The notes below the pieces were generated by a model. The model worked only from the letters and a program-made list of their open reading frames with translations. It did no database searches and was not told where the DNA came from. Below are positions 58,001 to 62,884 of a DNA stretch of 64,000 bases, piece by piece. Source of the DNA: Loripinus fragilis. Taxonomy: Eukaryota > Mollusca > Bivalvia > Lucinida > Lucinidae. Location: positions 73,997,601 to 74,061,600 of the forward strand of contig OZ026522.1 of assembly GCA_964019695.1 (NCBI GenBank). The letters run 5' to 3'. The position numbers and the translations under genes are program-made. The stretch's first letter is position 1. The number at the start of each line of letters is the position of its first letter.

Positions 58001-59555
58001 ACTATCGGAACACCTACAAAACAAAAAAGGTTAAAATAATTATTTTACATCGGAAATAACCTGTATTCGAGATCTGAGACCAGGCCTTGAGGTTATAAAA
58101 CTTGAGTTCACTCTCAAACTCAAACTCAAGTGCAATGATTGACAGCGCTTTATTTTGAGTTTGAGACTGTGCGCAAGTTTTATAACCTCGAGGCCAGGTC
58201 ACGAGGTTACAGCATGAAATATAGATATAGCTTGCTTTGAAATGGTAAGTGAGATTAACCCGGACATGTAACAATCAAACACTACAGACCAATTGACGGC
58301 AACTTGAGGAAAAGACGCAAAACACAACATGTAACAGTCACAGTTACCAACAGGCAATAAAAGTAAAGCAAGCGCGAGATAATTGAACAACTGGAATCGA
58401 AAAACTGCACAATAAAACAAGCACCAAACATAAAACTATGTGAGCAACAATAAACAATGAATCAACGACAGAACCACTACATTAGAACGTACAGCAGCCG
58501 AAACCATCCGAGGCTTAAAGGCCCCCAGATAAGGGTGCTGACGATTTTTTTTTTATTTCTCAACCAAAACATATGTTGTGGGTACTCGAAAGAACCGTCT
58601 GAATGAGTCGGTTCTTTTGAGCACCCAAAACACATGTTTAAACTGATGGATAAAAAATAATCGCAATTTTACGCTGGACAATTTTGCTAAACTAGCCCTA
58701 TGGCTTAATTTAATTTTACTGGCCAAATTTCTCCCGTAGATTCTGCTGTATCATCATCGGGAAACAATCAAATCAATTAATATACTATGATGAAACAATA
58801 AGAAAGGCTTTTAACTCACAGACGGTCAGAGCCAACGATAAACCCAGATGAGTCACCGAATGGGCCCAGCCAAAGACAATTCTCAAATAACGTTTTTTAT
58901 TCTGCTCATAAATGGTAAAATGACAACAATTTCCGGGCAGGATTTCATGCTTTAATGAGTTGAGCTTAATTATTTTTTTATAAACTCAATGCCAGTTAAC
59001 GTCAAACCAACCTACTCCGCTACAGAGCCTGTATACTCAGATTTATGACGAAGAACATGTGCATATAAGCAGATGGATCAGCTACATTGTGCTTTGCCAT
59101 TGCACATTACTGTGCGCTGCCTATATACACGCAGTACAATGGCTACCTCTGTATCGAAACCCCTAAACGGATACTTTAGCAAACAGTGAAGACCTGTATG
59201 AAATGTAGCATCATGCCGCATGATGCGGCATTTCATCAGGGTCTGCACTGTTTGCTAAGACAAAATCGATTTTCAGAGAATGAAATGAAATATTTTGTGG
59301 AAGTCCTGACCTGCTACCCTCAGTATACACAATGGACCACCCTGACTAAATTTAAATATATTTTTATAGAAAATTCCACTGGTCTTAAAAGTGTTAACTA
59401 TACCTACCGGCTAGCAATACTGTCGTCACGTGGTTCTGTCTGTAATTGTATATCGGAGACGGTGGCTTCTCTGGAGTTTTTAAAATGGTCTGATTGTTGA
59501 TTAAATTTCCAGTCCTCTTCTCCATGTCCACAGACGTCGAGAGATCAAGCTCCAT
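42483..59555 (-). CDS. SKOR: SKI family transcriptional corepressor (SKOR/Fussel type), six coding exons
   Basis: Spliced minus-strand gene of 685 residues, joined from exons 59555-59408, 58013-56518, 52651-52552, 50197-50051, 46799-46734 and 42583-42483. All five introns are GT-AG and the phases agree (1, 0, 1, 1, 1). Residues about 43-140 form the DACH/SKI homology domain (GVPIVCLFIDGKERLCLAQ, then SYNEIHNRRVALGITCVQC). Residues about 143-247 form the SAND-like SMAD4-binding domain with candidate zinc ligands C153, C157, C173, C176, C179, H191 and H193, followed by WEDVKAMFNGGSRKR. A Ser/Asp/Glu-rich, probably disordered linker follows, and exons 4-6 encode a predicted coiled coil (LEQVEQTINRLQ; EQERKMRVSMQHKLKEAHDA). 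By family knowledge SKOR proteins are nuclear corepressors of SMAD/LBX-type transcription, largely in neurons. The near-identical SYNEIHNRRVALGITCVQC block favours SKOR over SKI/SNO. The protein is shorter than vertebrate SKOR1/2 (about 950-1000 residues), the linker being reduced. The start may not be the true N-terminus because the ATG lies just 3' of an acceptor. Confidence 0.93.
42646..42932. mobile_element. GGATCC-type MITE (SKOR intron 5)
   Basis: Termini CATGCGCGGATCCAGAGGGG and CTTCTGGATCTGCGCATGCTC, and hairpin core CGCCATTTAAATGGCG with GGGCCATCATCC / GGGCCGATGATGACCC. Starts 63 bases upstream of the terminal exon. Confidence 0.8.
43048..43329. mobile_element. MITE with ~80-bp inverted termini and ATATA flanks
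   Basis: CACACTGGTAAATGTATACG at the left mirrors CGTATACATTTACCAGTGTG at the right, and the arms continue through GGTACTTCATAGACCGGAAG to ATATC. Flanks are ATATA on both sides (43043-43047 and 43330-43334). Confidence 0.9.
43485..43590 (-). mobile_element. Retroelement B 3' end, left piece
   Basis: AGATCAGGAATCGATACAAT begins the 3' terminus in minus orientation and continues to AACACAAGAAAACATAACAT, where a TIR element interrupts it. The other piece starts at 45223. Confidence 0.75.
43857..44153. mobile_element. MITE with ~38-bp termini (CACCAGTCATTTGTATCCAC)
   Basis: CACCAGTCATTTGTATCCAC then GGCCCCCACCTACGGG at the left mirrors CCCCGTAGGTGGGGGAGCAG then TGGATACAAATGACTGGTG at the right. 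It accounts for part of the open frame 43688-44017. Confidence 0.85.
44987..45217. repeat. Cluster of TGCACCCGGGTGCAAAT palindromes
   Basis: At least seven variants of TTTGCACCCGGGTGCAAA within 200 bp (for example 45022-45040, 45083-45101, 45150-45197); two further half-units occur at 43612-43655. They form the subterminal region of the 1.63-kb TIR element. Confidence 0.8.
45223..45345 (-). mobile_element. Retroelement B 3' UTR, right piece
   Basis: GGAGCCAAGAGGTCAGCTCT and the following bases to TGTGAATCAAGACGGCTGAT align with the uninterrupted family B copy at 62995-63205. Confidence 0.7.
45706..45853. mobile_element. Foldback MITE (GTCTTTTGATATCAAG arms)
   Basis: TAGAGAATACTGGGTGAGTG and TCTTTTGATATCAAG pair with CTTGATATCAAAAGACGC and CTATTCTACA about 100 bases on. 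Confidence 0.75.
46183..46240 (-). mobile_element. Retroelement B, terminal fragment
   Basis: AAAGATCAGGAATCGATTAA and CACCACATCTGACCCAGGAT, a 58-base minus-oriented 3' tail. Followed by a short direct repeat CAACTGTAATACTGAATGTG (46233, 46259). Confidence 0.6.
46540..46602 (+). repeat. 15-bp tandem repeat
   Basis: ATTGTGGCATTAG repeated four times in a row (period 15, GATTGTGGCATTA). Confidence 0.9.
46734..46799 (-). CDS. SKOR: SKOR coding exon 5 (coiled coil)
   Basis: A 66-nt microexon with acceptor TTTCTATTTTAG and donor TAAAAG|GTATGA. Residues 631-652 read EALCSELEQERKMRVSMQHK with LK following. This is the charged helix that precedes the C-terminus in SKOR proteins. Phase 1 on both sides. 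A SINE-1 copy lies 64 bases upstream in the intron. Confidence 0.87.
46863..47057 (-). mobile_element. SINE-1 with target duplication (SKOR intron 4)
   Basis: Minus-oriented. On its own strand it runs from GGGGGCGCAGTGGTTCAGTG through B box GGGTTCGAGCC to the tail ending CAAACAAA. Flanked by CCTACACGTGTAT at 46851-46863 and 47058-47070. Confidence 0.9.
47479..47590. repeat. Short foldback (GTGTGCCAGCAAAAGC)
   Basis: CCCCCCCGTGTGCCAGCAAA at the left mirrors TTGCTGGCACAAGGGGGG at the right. Confidence 0.6.
47864..48212 (-). mobile_element. SINE-2, tRNA-derived, full-length
   Basis: Minus-oriented. The head AAAGCGTGGTAGTTCAGTGG then TTAGGCACTTGCC has a good A box, and GGTTCGATTCCCGC is the B box, about 45 bases downstream. 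The body carries GGATCGGGACATTAACTGG and the tail is (GAAA)n at 47866-47888. A headless copy interrupts the tandem array at 32165. Confidence 0.88.
48268..48385. mobile_element. Foldback MITE (CAAACAGTTTGGAT..GCAGACGAC type)
   Basis: GTGTCAAACAGTTTGGATTT and ATCTGGGTTCAAACTGTTTG form inverted arms; GGCAGACGACAAAA follows. A sibling is at 53030-53150. Confidence 0.7.
49130..50035 (+). repeat. Diverged tandem repeat (CAATAACTCC..ATGGCTGAGG), SKOR intron 4
   Basis: Four to five loose units of about 170-190 bp with motifs GGGCAATAACTCCGCTA, CATAATAACTTCA-like coastal segments, TATGGTCATATAT, GAAATTCCATCAAATGG and TTATGGCTGAGGA (near 49195-49375, 49420-49500, 49600-49690, 49705-49820, 49850-49990). 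It ends TTCAGCGGGGGATAATAA. Confidence 0.6.
50051..50197 (-). CDS. SKOR: SKOR coding exon 4 (coiled coil)
   Basis: 147 nt, residues 582-630, with acceptor GTTATGATAG (weak pyrimidine tract) and donor AAAAG|GTAACT. The peptide SGTLEQ-like heptads (LEQVEQTINRLQGSLQDKG, then QQDAIYQQLQILK) look like a coiled coil, matching the C-terminal multimerisation region known in SKI-family proteins. Phase is 1 on both sides. Confidence 0.85.
50277..50465. mobile_element. Foldback MITE with perfect 24-nt central palindrome
   Basis: GTCGTCTGCTG at the left mirrors CAGCAGACGAC at the right, and the middle is a perfect palindrome (50369-50392, AGACTGCTCCTA and its complement). Member of the GTCGTCTGC/AAACAGTGC group. 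80 bases upstream of SKOR exon 4 on the gene strand. Confidence 0.75.
50614..50700. mobile_element. AAACAGTGCAGACC palindrome MITE
   Basis: GCAAACACTGCAGACCCTGA and CATCTGGGTCTTCATTGG are diverged inverted arms around ATGACGCAATGTGTGGCA. Confidence 0.65.
50885..50960. mobile_element. GGATCC-type MITE, right fragment
   Basis: CATTTCCAGCGAACTCCCTG and CCCCCTCTGGATCCG, the right end of the GGATCC family. Confidence 0.5.
51070..51445 (+). mobile_element. SINE-1-like element interrupted by a MITE
   Basis: Head GTGCGGTGGCTCGGTGGTAG with B box GGCTGGTTCGACAC at 51075-51130. The tail resumes at about 51340 (CTTATCCTCTGCTTAGTACA, GACTGAAAAAGTGTTGAATG). The gap holds the foldback MITE 51124-51339. 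Confidence 0.7.
51124..51339. mobile_element. Foldback MITE (GTAAAACGGCC termini) inside a SINE
   Basis: GCGTAAACGGCCAGTCAAAA at the left mirrors AAGTGGCCATTTTACACAGG at the right. Central palindrome AGTATTGCAGAATGCTCC / GAAGCATTCTGCAATACTT. Same family as 8651-8851 and 62605-62807, in the opposite orientation. Confidence 0.8.
51471..51691. mobile_element. GGATCC-type MITE (SKOR intron 3)
   Basis: GCATGCACGGATCCAAAGGT and TTTCTGGATTCGCGCATGGC termini with a central palindrome AGCAATTGGACCC / GGGTCCAATTGCT. Confidence 0.8.
51996..52031 (+). repeat. (CAGA)n microsatellite
   Basis: About nine uninterrupted CAGA units, which also create a meaningless minus-strand open frame (CLSVCLSVC). Confidence 0.95.
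52185..52265 (+). mobile_element. SINE-1-like head fragment
   Basis: GCAGTGGCTCGGTGGTAAAA (A box) and ACTGGTTCGAGCC (B box) then a short body; no tail is present. Confidence 0.6.
52375..52542 (+). mobile_element. SINE-1-like element
   Basis: GTAGTGGCTATGTGGTAGTG, GCTGGCTCGAGCC and the tail GACTGAAAAATTGTTGACTG then GACGTAAAACATCAA. Diverged from the main SINE-1 group. Ends about 10 bases before the SKOR exon 3 donor region. Confidence 0.65.
52552..52651 (-). CDS. SKOR: SKOR coding exon 3
   Basis: 100 nt between acceptor TTTATTTCAG and donor CACAG|GTACTG. It encodes residues 549-581 (NGNVEHFEKEKDSTSSVELN, then ISPSTEPKETQDT), a charged segment linking the acidic region to the coiled coil. 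It begins in phase 0, matching the end of exon 2, and ends with one base, matching exon 4. There is no domain of its own, so the call rests on splice sites, open frame and phase. Confidence 0.8.
52780..52866. mobile_element. Foldback MITE (ACATATGTTTTGGGTGC type)
   Basis: AAACATACATGTAAGTTTTG and AAAGAAACGTCTC pair with GAGACGTTTCTTTG and CACCCAAAACGTATGTT. A sibling is at 58560-58640. Confidence 0.75.
53030..53150. mobile_element. Foldback MITE (ATCAAACGGTTTCGATCC type)
   Basis: GTATCAAACGGTTTCGATCC and CTCATCTGGGTCCAAACTGT arms, followed by GCAGACGACAAAAG. Similar to 48268-48385. Confidence 0.65.
53183..53262. mobile_element. AAACAGTGCAGACC palindrome MITE
   Basis: GGCAAACAGTGCAGACCCTG and GGTCAGGATCTTCAGTGTTT form inverted arms of about 25 bases around CGCCACCGAATGGGGCG. 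Confidence 0.75.
53263..54423. other. SKOR intron 2, no recognisable feature
   Basis: AT-rich intron sequence in which I recognise no additional exon or repeat. Confidence 0.45.
54424..54658. mobile_element. Palindromic MITE (TACGGTAA..TTCGCGAG type)
   Basis: TACTGTAAATTGGAAATTTT then CGCGAG at the left mirrors CTCGCGAATATTCCGAACTT then ACCGTA at the right. Inner TTTTATTTTCGCGAAA arms are present. I recall this as a very common bivalve MITE. Confidence 0.85.
54659..55508. other. SKOR intron 2, no recognisable feature
   Basis: No gene or repeat family recognised. Confidence 0.45.
55510..55744. mobile_element. Palindromic MITE (GAGCCGCGACATG termini)
   Basis: GAGCCGCGACATGAGATTTC and CAACAATGTGG mirror CCACATTGTTGGAAATCTAA and TGTCATGGCT. 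Second copy of the family at 1221-1443. Confidence 0.82.
56034..56466. mobile_element. Long foldback element next to SKOR exon 2
   Basis: Nested inverted arms: TTCATAAACAGAACCGAGGC with GCCACTGGTTCTATTTATGA (outer), CTGTATATGGAGGCTGAAAA with TTTTTCAGACTCCATATACA (middle) and AAAATAGCGAAAAAAGGAGA with CTCCTTTTATCGCTATTTT (inner), then TCCTTTTTGTCGT / ACGACAAAAAGGA at the centre. The whole 430 bp can fold on itself and ends about 50 bases from the SKOR exon 2 donor. It explains the open frame 56141-56551. Confidence 0.8.
56518..58013 (-). CDS. SKOR: SKOR coding exon 2 (SKI/DACH and SMAD4-binding domains, acidic linker)
   Basis: The acceptor TTTTGTAG precedes GTGTTCCG, and the donor is ACAAAG|GTAAGT. 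The exon encodes residues 51-548 (1496 nt): the rest of the DACH/SKI domain, the whole Cys/His SMAD4-binding domain, and the long linker rich in Ser, Asn, Asp and His (for example SANSTEDDDSQMSPVASN). Reading through the donor in frame meets a stop within nine codons, which supports splicing there. This is by far the longest exon and the strongest coding signal in the window. Confidence 0.95.
58075..58202. mobile_element. Foldback MITE (GACCAGGCCTTGAGGTTATA arms)
   Basis: GACCAGGCCTTGAGGTTATA then AAACTTG at the left mirrors CAAGTTTTATAACCTCGAGG then CCAGGTC at the right. SKOR intron 1. Confidence 0.82.
58285..58870 (-). mobile_element. Retroelement A 3' UTR fragment with MITE insertion
   Basis: AACCACTACATTAGAACGTA, CAGCAGCCGAAACCATCC, then (after the insertion) TTTTACTGGCCAAATTTCTC and GATTCTGCTGTATCATCATC match the family A 3' UTR. 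The middle is interrupted by the foldback 58560-58640. Confidence 0.65.
58560..58640. mobile_element. Foldback MITE (ACATATGTTGTGGGTAC type)
   Basis: CAAAACATATGTTGTGGGTA and CTCGAAAGAACC pair with GGTTCTTTTGAGCACC and CAAAACACATGTTT. Sibling of 52780-52866. Confidence 0.75.
59180..59257. mobile_element. AAACAGTGCAGACC palindrome MITE, near-perfect hairpin
   Basis: AGCAAACAGTGAAGACCTGT then ATGAAATG..GCATCATGC mirrors GCATGATGCGGCATTTCATC then AGGGTCTGCACTGTTTGCT. About 36-bp arms; the cleanest member of the family here. SKOR intron 1. Confidence 0.9.
59408..59555 (-). CDS. SKOR: SKOR coding exon 1 (start codon exon)
   Basis: The ATG at 59555-59553 opens 49 codons plus one base (MELDLSTSVDMEKRTGN to NHVTTVLLA) and ends at donor G|GTAGGT. 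The last base completes the Gly of GVPIV in exon 2. Four bases before the ATG is a clear acceptor (TTTCTTTATTTAG|G), so a 5' untranslated or further coding exon should lie upstream, beyond about 59.8 kb; I could not identify it. The acceptor sits in the 14-bp target duplication of a SINE. Confidence 0.85.
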
Positions 59556-59572
59556 CTTCCTAAATAAAGAAA

Positions 59573-59769
59573 ATTGTTTGTTTGATTTGATTCTTTACTT
59601 CCACTCAACAATCTTTCAGTTATGCGAGACGGTCTTCCTGGGTTGAACCCTTACTAAGCTAGGATAAATGTGTCTTGCTCAAGGACCACAACACAGTGAC
59701 GCCGGTGAGACTCGAACCCGCGGCCCTTCGGTCTCGAGTCAAGCACTCTACCACTGAGCCACTGCGCTC
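59573..59769 (-). mobile_element. SINE-1 inserted at the SKOR start-exon splice acceptor
   Basis: Minus-oriented, 197 bp, flanked by perfect CCTAAATAAAGAAA at 59559-59572 and 59770-59783. On the gene strand the duplicated 14-mer is TTTCTTTATTTAGG, the pyrimidine tract and AG of the exon 1 acceptor. The SINE is in the same orientation as SKOR. Boxes: GTGGCTCAGTGGTAGAGTGC and GCGGGTTCGAGTC on the minus strand. Confidence 0.95.
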
Positions 59770-59830
59770 CCTAAATAAAGAAAAAGAAAAACATTGAATA
59801 AATGTATCTTAATATACCCTTCTTACAGTG

Positions 59831-60024
59831 GGAGCGCAGTGGCTCAGTGGTAGAGTGCTTGACTCAAGACCGAAGGGCCGTGGGTTCGAGCATCACCGGA
59901 GTCACTGCGTTGTGTCCTTGAGCAAGAACATTCATCCTAGCTTAGTACTGGTTCAACCCAGGAATATCCGTCCCTTTATAACTGAAAGATTGTTGATGGG
60001 ACGTAAAGAATCAAATCAAACAAA
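59831..60024 (+). mobile_element. SINE-1 with 13-bp target duplication
   Basis: Plus-oriented. Head GGAGCGCAGTGGCTCAGTGG, B box GTGGGTTCGAGCA, tail TTGTTGATGGGACGTAAAGA. Flanked by CCTTCTTACAGTG at 59818-59830 and 60025-60037. It forms an inverted pair with the SINE at 59573-59769, 61 bases away. Confidence 0.95.
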
Positions 60025-60404
60025 CCTTCTTACAGTGTAAAACCCGATGATGCCTGACACAGTCCTCTTCGTTACACAATTTTACAGTTAACCCCCGTTT
60101 CACTTAGCACCGTTTCCAAAGCATGAACTCATTTGATTGGTTAGAATGGCATATAGGCAGGATATTACAGACGAGTTCACAATTTATCAAACTTCGCTGA
60201 TACTCACCCTGATGTGTGTGTTGTTGTCTCTATCATTGTGTTCATGGGGCAAACACAGGTCTTCTCGCTGTGCTGCTTAACCCATTTATGCCGAATGCAT
60301 TTTCCACACCTTATCAATTTTCAATTTTAGGGTTGCTGGGTGGAGTTTTTCATTTTTATTCAAATTTTAAAAGAAACGTCTGTGAGCAACATTAGATAAG
60401 CTGA

Positions 60405-60475
60405 TCAGACGCCGCGTTTGGCGGTGTCTGATCTGGTATTGCATTGTTTGCCGATGTCCCAGGCTAACATTAAAT
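60405..60475. mobile_element. Short GATCAGACGCC palindrome MITE
   Basis: GCTGATCAGACGCCGCG mirrors GGCGGTGTCTGATCTGG; the outer arm ATTGCATTGTTTGCC is one-sided. Confidence 0.55.
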
Positions 60476-60604
60476 TTGGTTAACCTAACTTTAACATAAG
60501 TATTGATACAATAAGCATGGATTTGTCCCTTTTTTATTTTAAGGGGATTGAAATTTCTAAATTTTTAAATTAATAATTTTCTGTTCTTTGAGATTTTTAA
60601 TTTT

Positions 60605-60680
60605 ATCAACAGTGCAGACCCTGATGAAATGCCGCATAATGAGGCATTTCTTCTTGGTCTTCACTGTTTGCCAAAGTACA
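60605..60680. mobile_element. AAACAGTGCAGACC palindrome MITE
   Basis: CAACAGTGCAGACCCTGATG then AAATGCCGCAT mirrors ATGAGGCATTTCTTCTTGGT then CTTCACTGTTTG. Confidence 0.8.
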
Positions 60681-60777
60681 TACACCTTGTCTACAAAAGG
60701 GTTAATCTGTTATCGTACGTGGATAGTTTTACGTTATAAACACCTCTTACATTTTGATTCAATTAACTCATTGCCTA

Positions 60778-60925
60778 CTAGTGTCGTCTGCATATAACCT
60801 TTGCAAACAGACTGAATTCAGATCAGGGCTTGATCTGGACCCAATCTGTTTGACACGCAAATGGTATTGCTGAAAGAACTTTTCGAAAAAGTTGATTTTG
60901 AAAAAAAAAAACAGCAGACGACAAA
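60778..60925. mobile_element. GTCGTCTGC..GCAGACGAC foldback MITE
   Basis: Outer arms GTGTCGTCTGC and GCAGACGACA, inner arms GCAAACAGACTGAATTCAGA and GATCTGGACCCAATCTGTTT. Same group as 48268, 53030 and 62045. Confidence 0.75.
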
Positions 60926-61025
60926 AAGCATGAAATGGTTTTAGGGGGCATTGGTTTCTGGAATAAGTATTGTATTAACAAGCGTAGATGTAGTGGAAAA
61001 AAGTGTAGATCCAGATAAGCTAGCA

Positions 61026-61297
61026 TGAGCGGATCCAGACAGTTTTTCAGAGGGGGCGGGGGGCAATTTTTTTAGTTAATGTGTGGATCCAAATACAACT
61101 AAAATCGGGCCATCATCATTTAAATGGCGTTTCGCTGGCGTGCCGATGATGGCCCAACATTGAATGCTGGCTTGGTAGCTTTTTGATTTTTAAGGGGATC
61201 CGGACCAGTATTGCTAAGAAACCCTTTATTTTGTGATTTTTCCGGGGGGTCCGAACCCCCTGCCCCCTCCACCTCCCCCTCTGGATACGCACATGGC
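61026..61297. mobile_element. GGATCC-type MITE
   Basis: CATGAGCGGATCCAGACAGT and CCCTCTGGATACGCACATGG ends, and core GGGCCATCATCATTTAAATG with GGCGTTTCGCTGGCGTGCCG. Confidence 0.78.
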
Positions 61298-62044
61298 TAG
61301 TTTAAGCTATTGTCAAATATCGGCAATTCTTCCATACGGAAGATGTATCGTCCCATAAATTATTTTTTCAAAACATCGACGCAGACATTTCTTTACATTT
61401 CTGGCGTTTTGACTGTCATTTTTTCAGCGTCAACGTGAAAATCATATTTAAAACTAATGAAAATGTGCACACAAAAATCAACATAACGTACTACTAAATC
61501 TTTGCGATAGATTAATAACCATTTCATGGCATGTACTTTCTTCCATACAGAGATCAAGTCACCTTTTCACACCAACAATGAAATTTATAAGACTTCGTCT
61601 AAAAATCCAAGTTTTGTTTGAATTGGTAAGGGTTGAATAGCGTGACTGGGTGCATTGAGATTAAGGCAGCGACAAAAATACCTGTCCTGACAGTCAAAGG
61701 AAACATATGGTAGTTTAAGACATGCTTTAATCCTCCATTTTATACATGTTGACCTTCAATCCACTTGTCGTCTAACCGTGAAAGCGGATTCATAATGACA
61801 ATGTTTTAACCATATGTTTAAATTATATTGAAGTTGATTTTGATTAAGATTTATGCACGCATCCCTCCGCCCTTTAACGGTTATCGTGCAATAGAAGGAT
61901 ACGCGAAAGACTTTGTTTTATCCGCAATAAATTAATACCCACTCTATTGTTAAGGGCTGTCATCCCAACACGCGTAAGGATACACCGCACACTGTCCATA
62001 TGGCGTTTTAGCTCATTCACGCCAAGTCATTAACTGTTTGCTTG
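61298..62044. other. No recognisable feature
   Basis: Non-coding as far as I can see. A first, untranslated SKOR exon could lie anywhere here or beyond the window, but I cannot identify it. Confidence 0.4.
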
Positions 62045-62192
62045 TAAGTGTCGTCTGTTCATATTACTTTTGCAAGCAGTTTGGATCCAGATCTAGCCTG
62101 GCCTTAAAAGTTTGACACTTTGATGGAATTCCTCAAAGAATTCTTCGAAAAACTTGTTTTAAAAAATCAGAAGCCTGCTGCAGACGACATAG
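62045..62192. mobile_element. GTCGTCTG..CAGACGAC foldback MITE
   Basis: GTGTCGTCTGTTC and CTGCAGACGACAT outer arms; inner GCAGTTTGGATCCAGATC. Similar to 60778-60925, including the TCTTCGAAAAACTTG segment. Confidence 0.7.
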
Positions 62193-62604
62193 AAACAATC
62201 AAAATTACATAGCATGCAAATAATTAACCATTGTCCCGATGCGTTAAGTTCAATGTCTCTAATCATATATTGTATGAAACAATCAGAATTTTGGCGCAAT
62301 TCATTATCTTATCCATACATATTTATAAAGAAGAAACGTAATTTCAGAGTCGATGAGTACTAAGAAGCATATACATGTACATGTAAGCTATTTGCTGGAT
62401 TGGCGGCTACTACATGTCTCGTCTTCTACTGGGTACAGGTTTTATAAAGATTTAATCAGCCAGGTAAAAAGGCAATTTGTTTCGGTGCATGGTTTCACTT
62501 GATGAGAGTAGTGTGGTGAATTAATACAGAGCAACTTGTAAAACGACAGTCAAGTATAACGGTGTCACCGTTTTCCCATTTTGGAAGGACTATCGACAAA
62601 AAAA

Positions 62605-62807
62605 CTAAAGCAAAACCGGTGTAAAACGACCACCGTCAAAAATACCAAAAACTGGTTGTCAAGACCAATTATCGCTTAATGCAGGTCAAAAGTATTGCAG
62701 AATGCTCCATTCTGCAATACTCTTGGCCTTCATAAAGCTACAATTTGTCATTAAGATCTTTGTTTTATCTATTTTTGAGAGGCCGTTTTACACAGGTTTT
62801 GCTGTAG
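62605..62807. mobile_element. Foldback MITE (CTAAAGCAAAACCGGTGTAA termini)
   Basis: CTAAAGCAAAACCGGTGTAA then AACG mirrors CGTTTTACACAGGTTTTGCT then GTAG, with a perfect central palindrome around TTGCAGAATGCTCCATTCTG. Best copy of the family also at 8651 and 51124. Confidence 0.88.
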
Positions 62808-62884
62808 CGCTAAGAGTTACATGGGTTGTAAGAAATATTCCTTAATTGACATTTTATATAAACTTAATAATTAGCTTGACCAGT

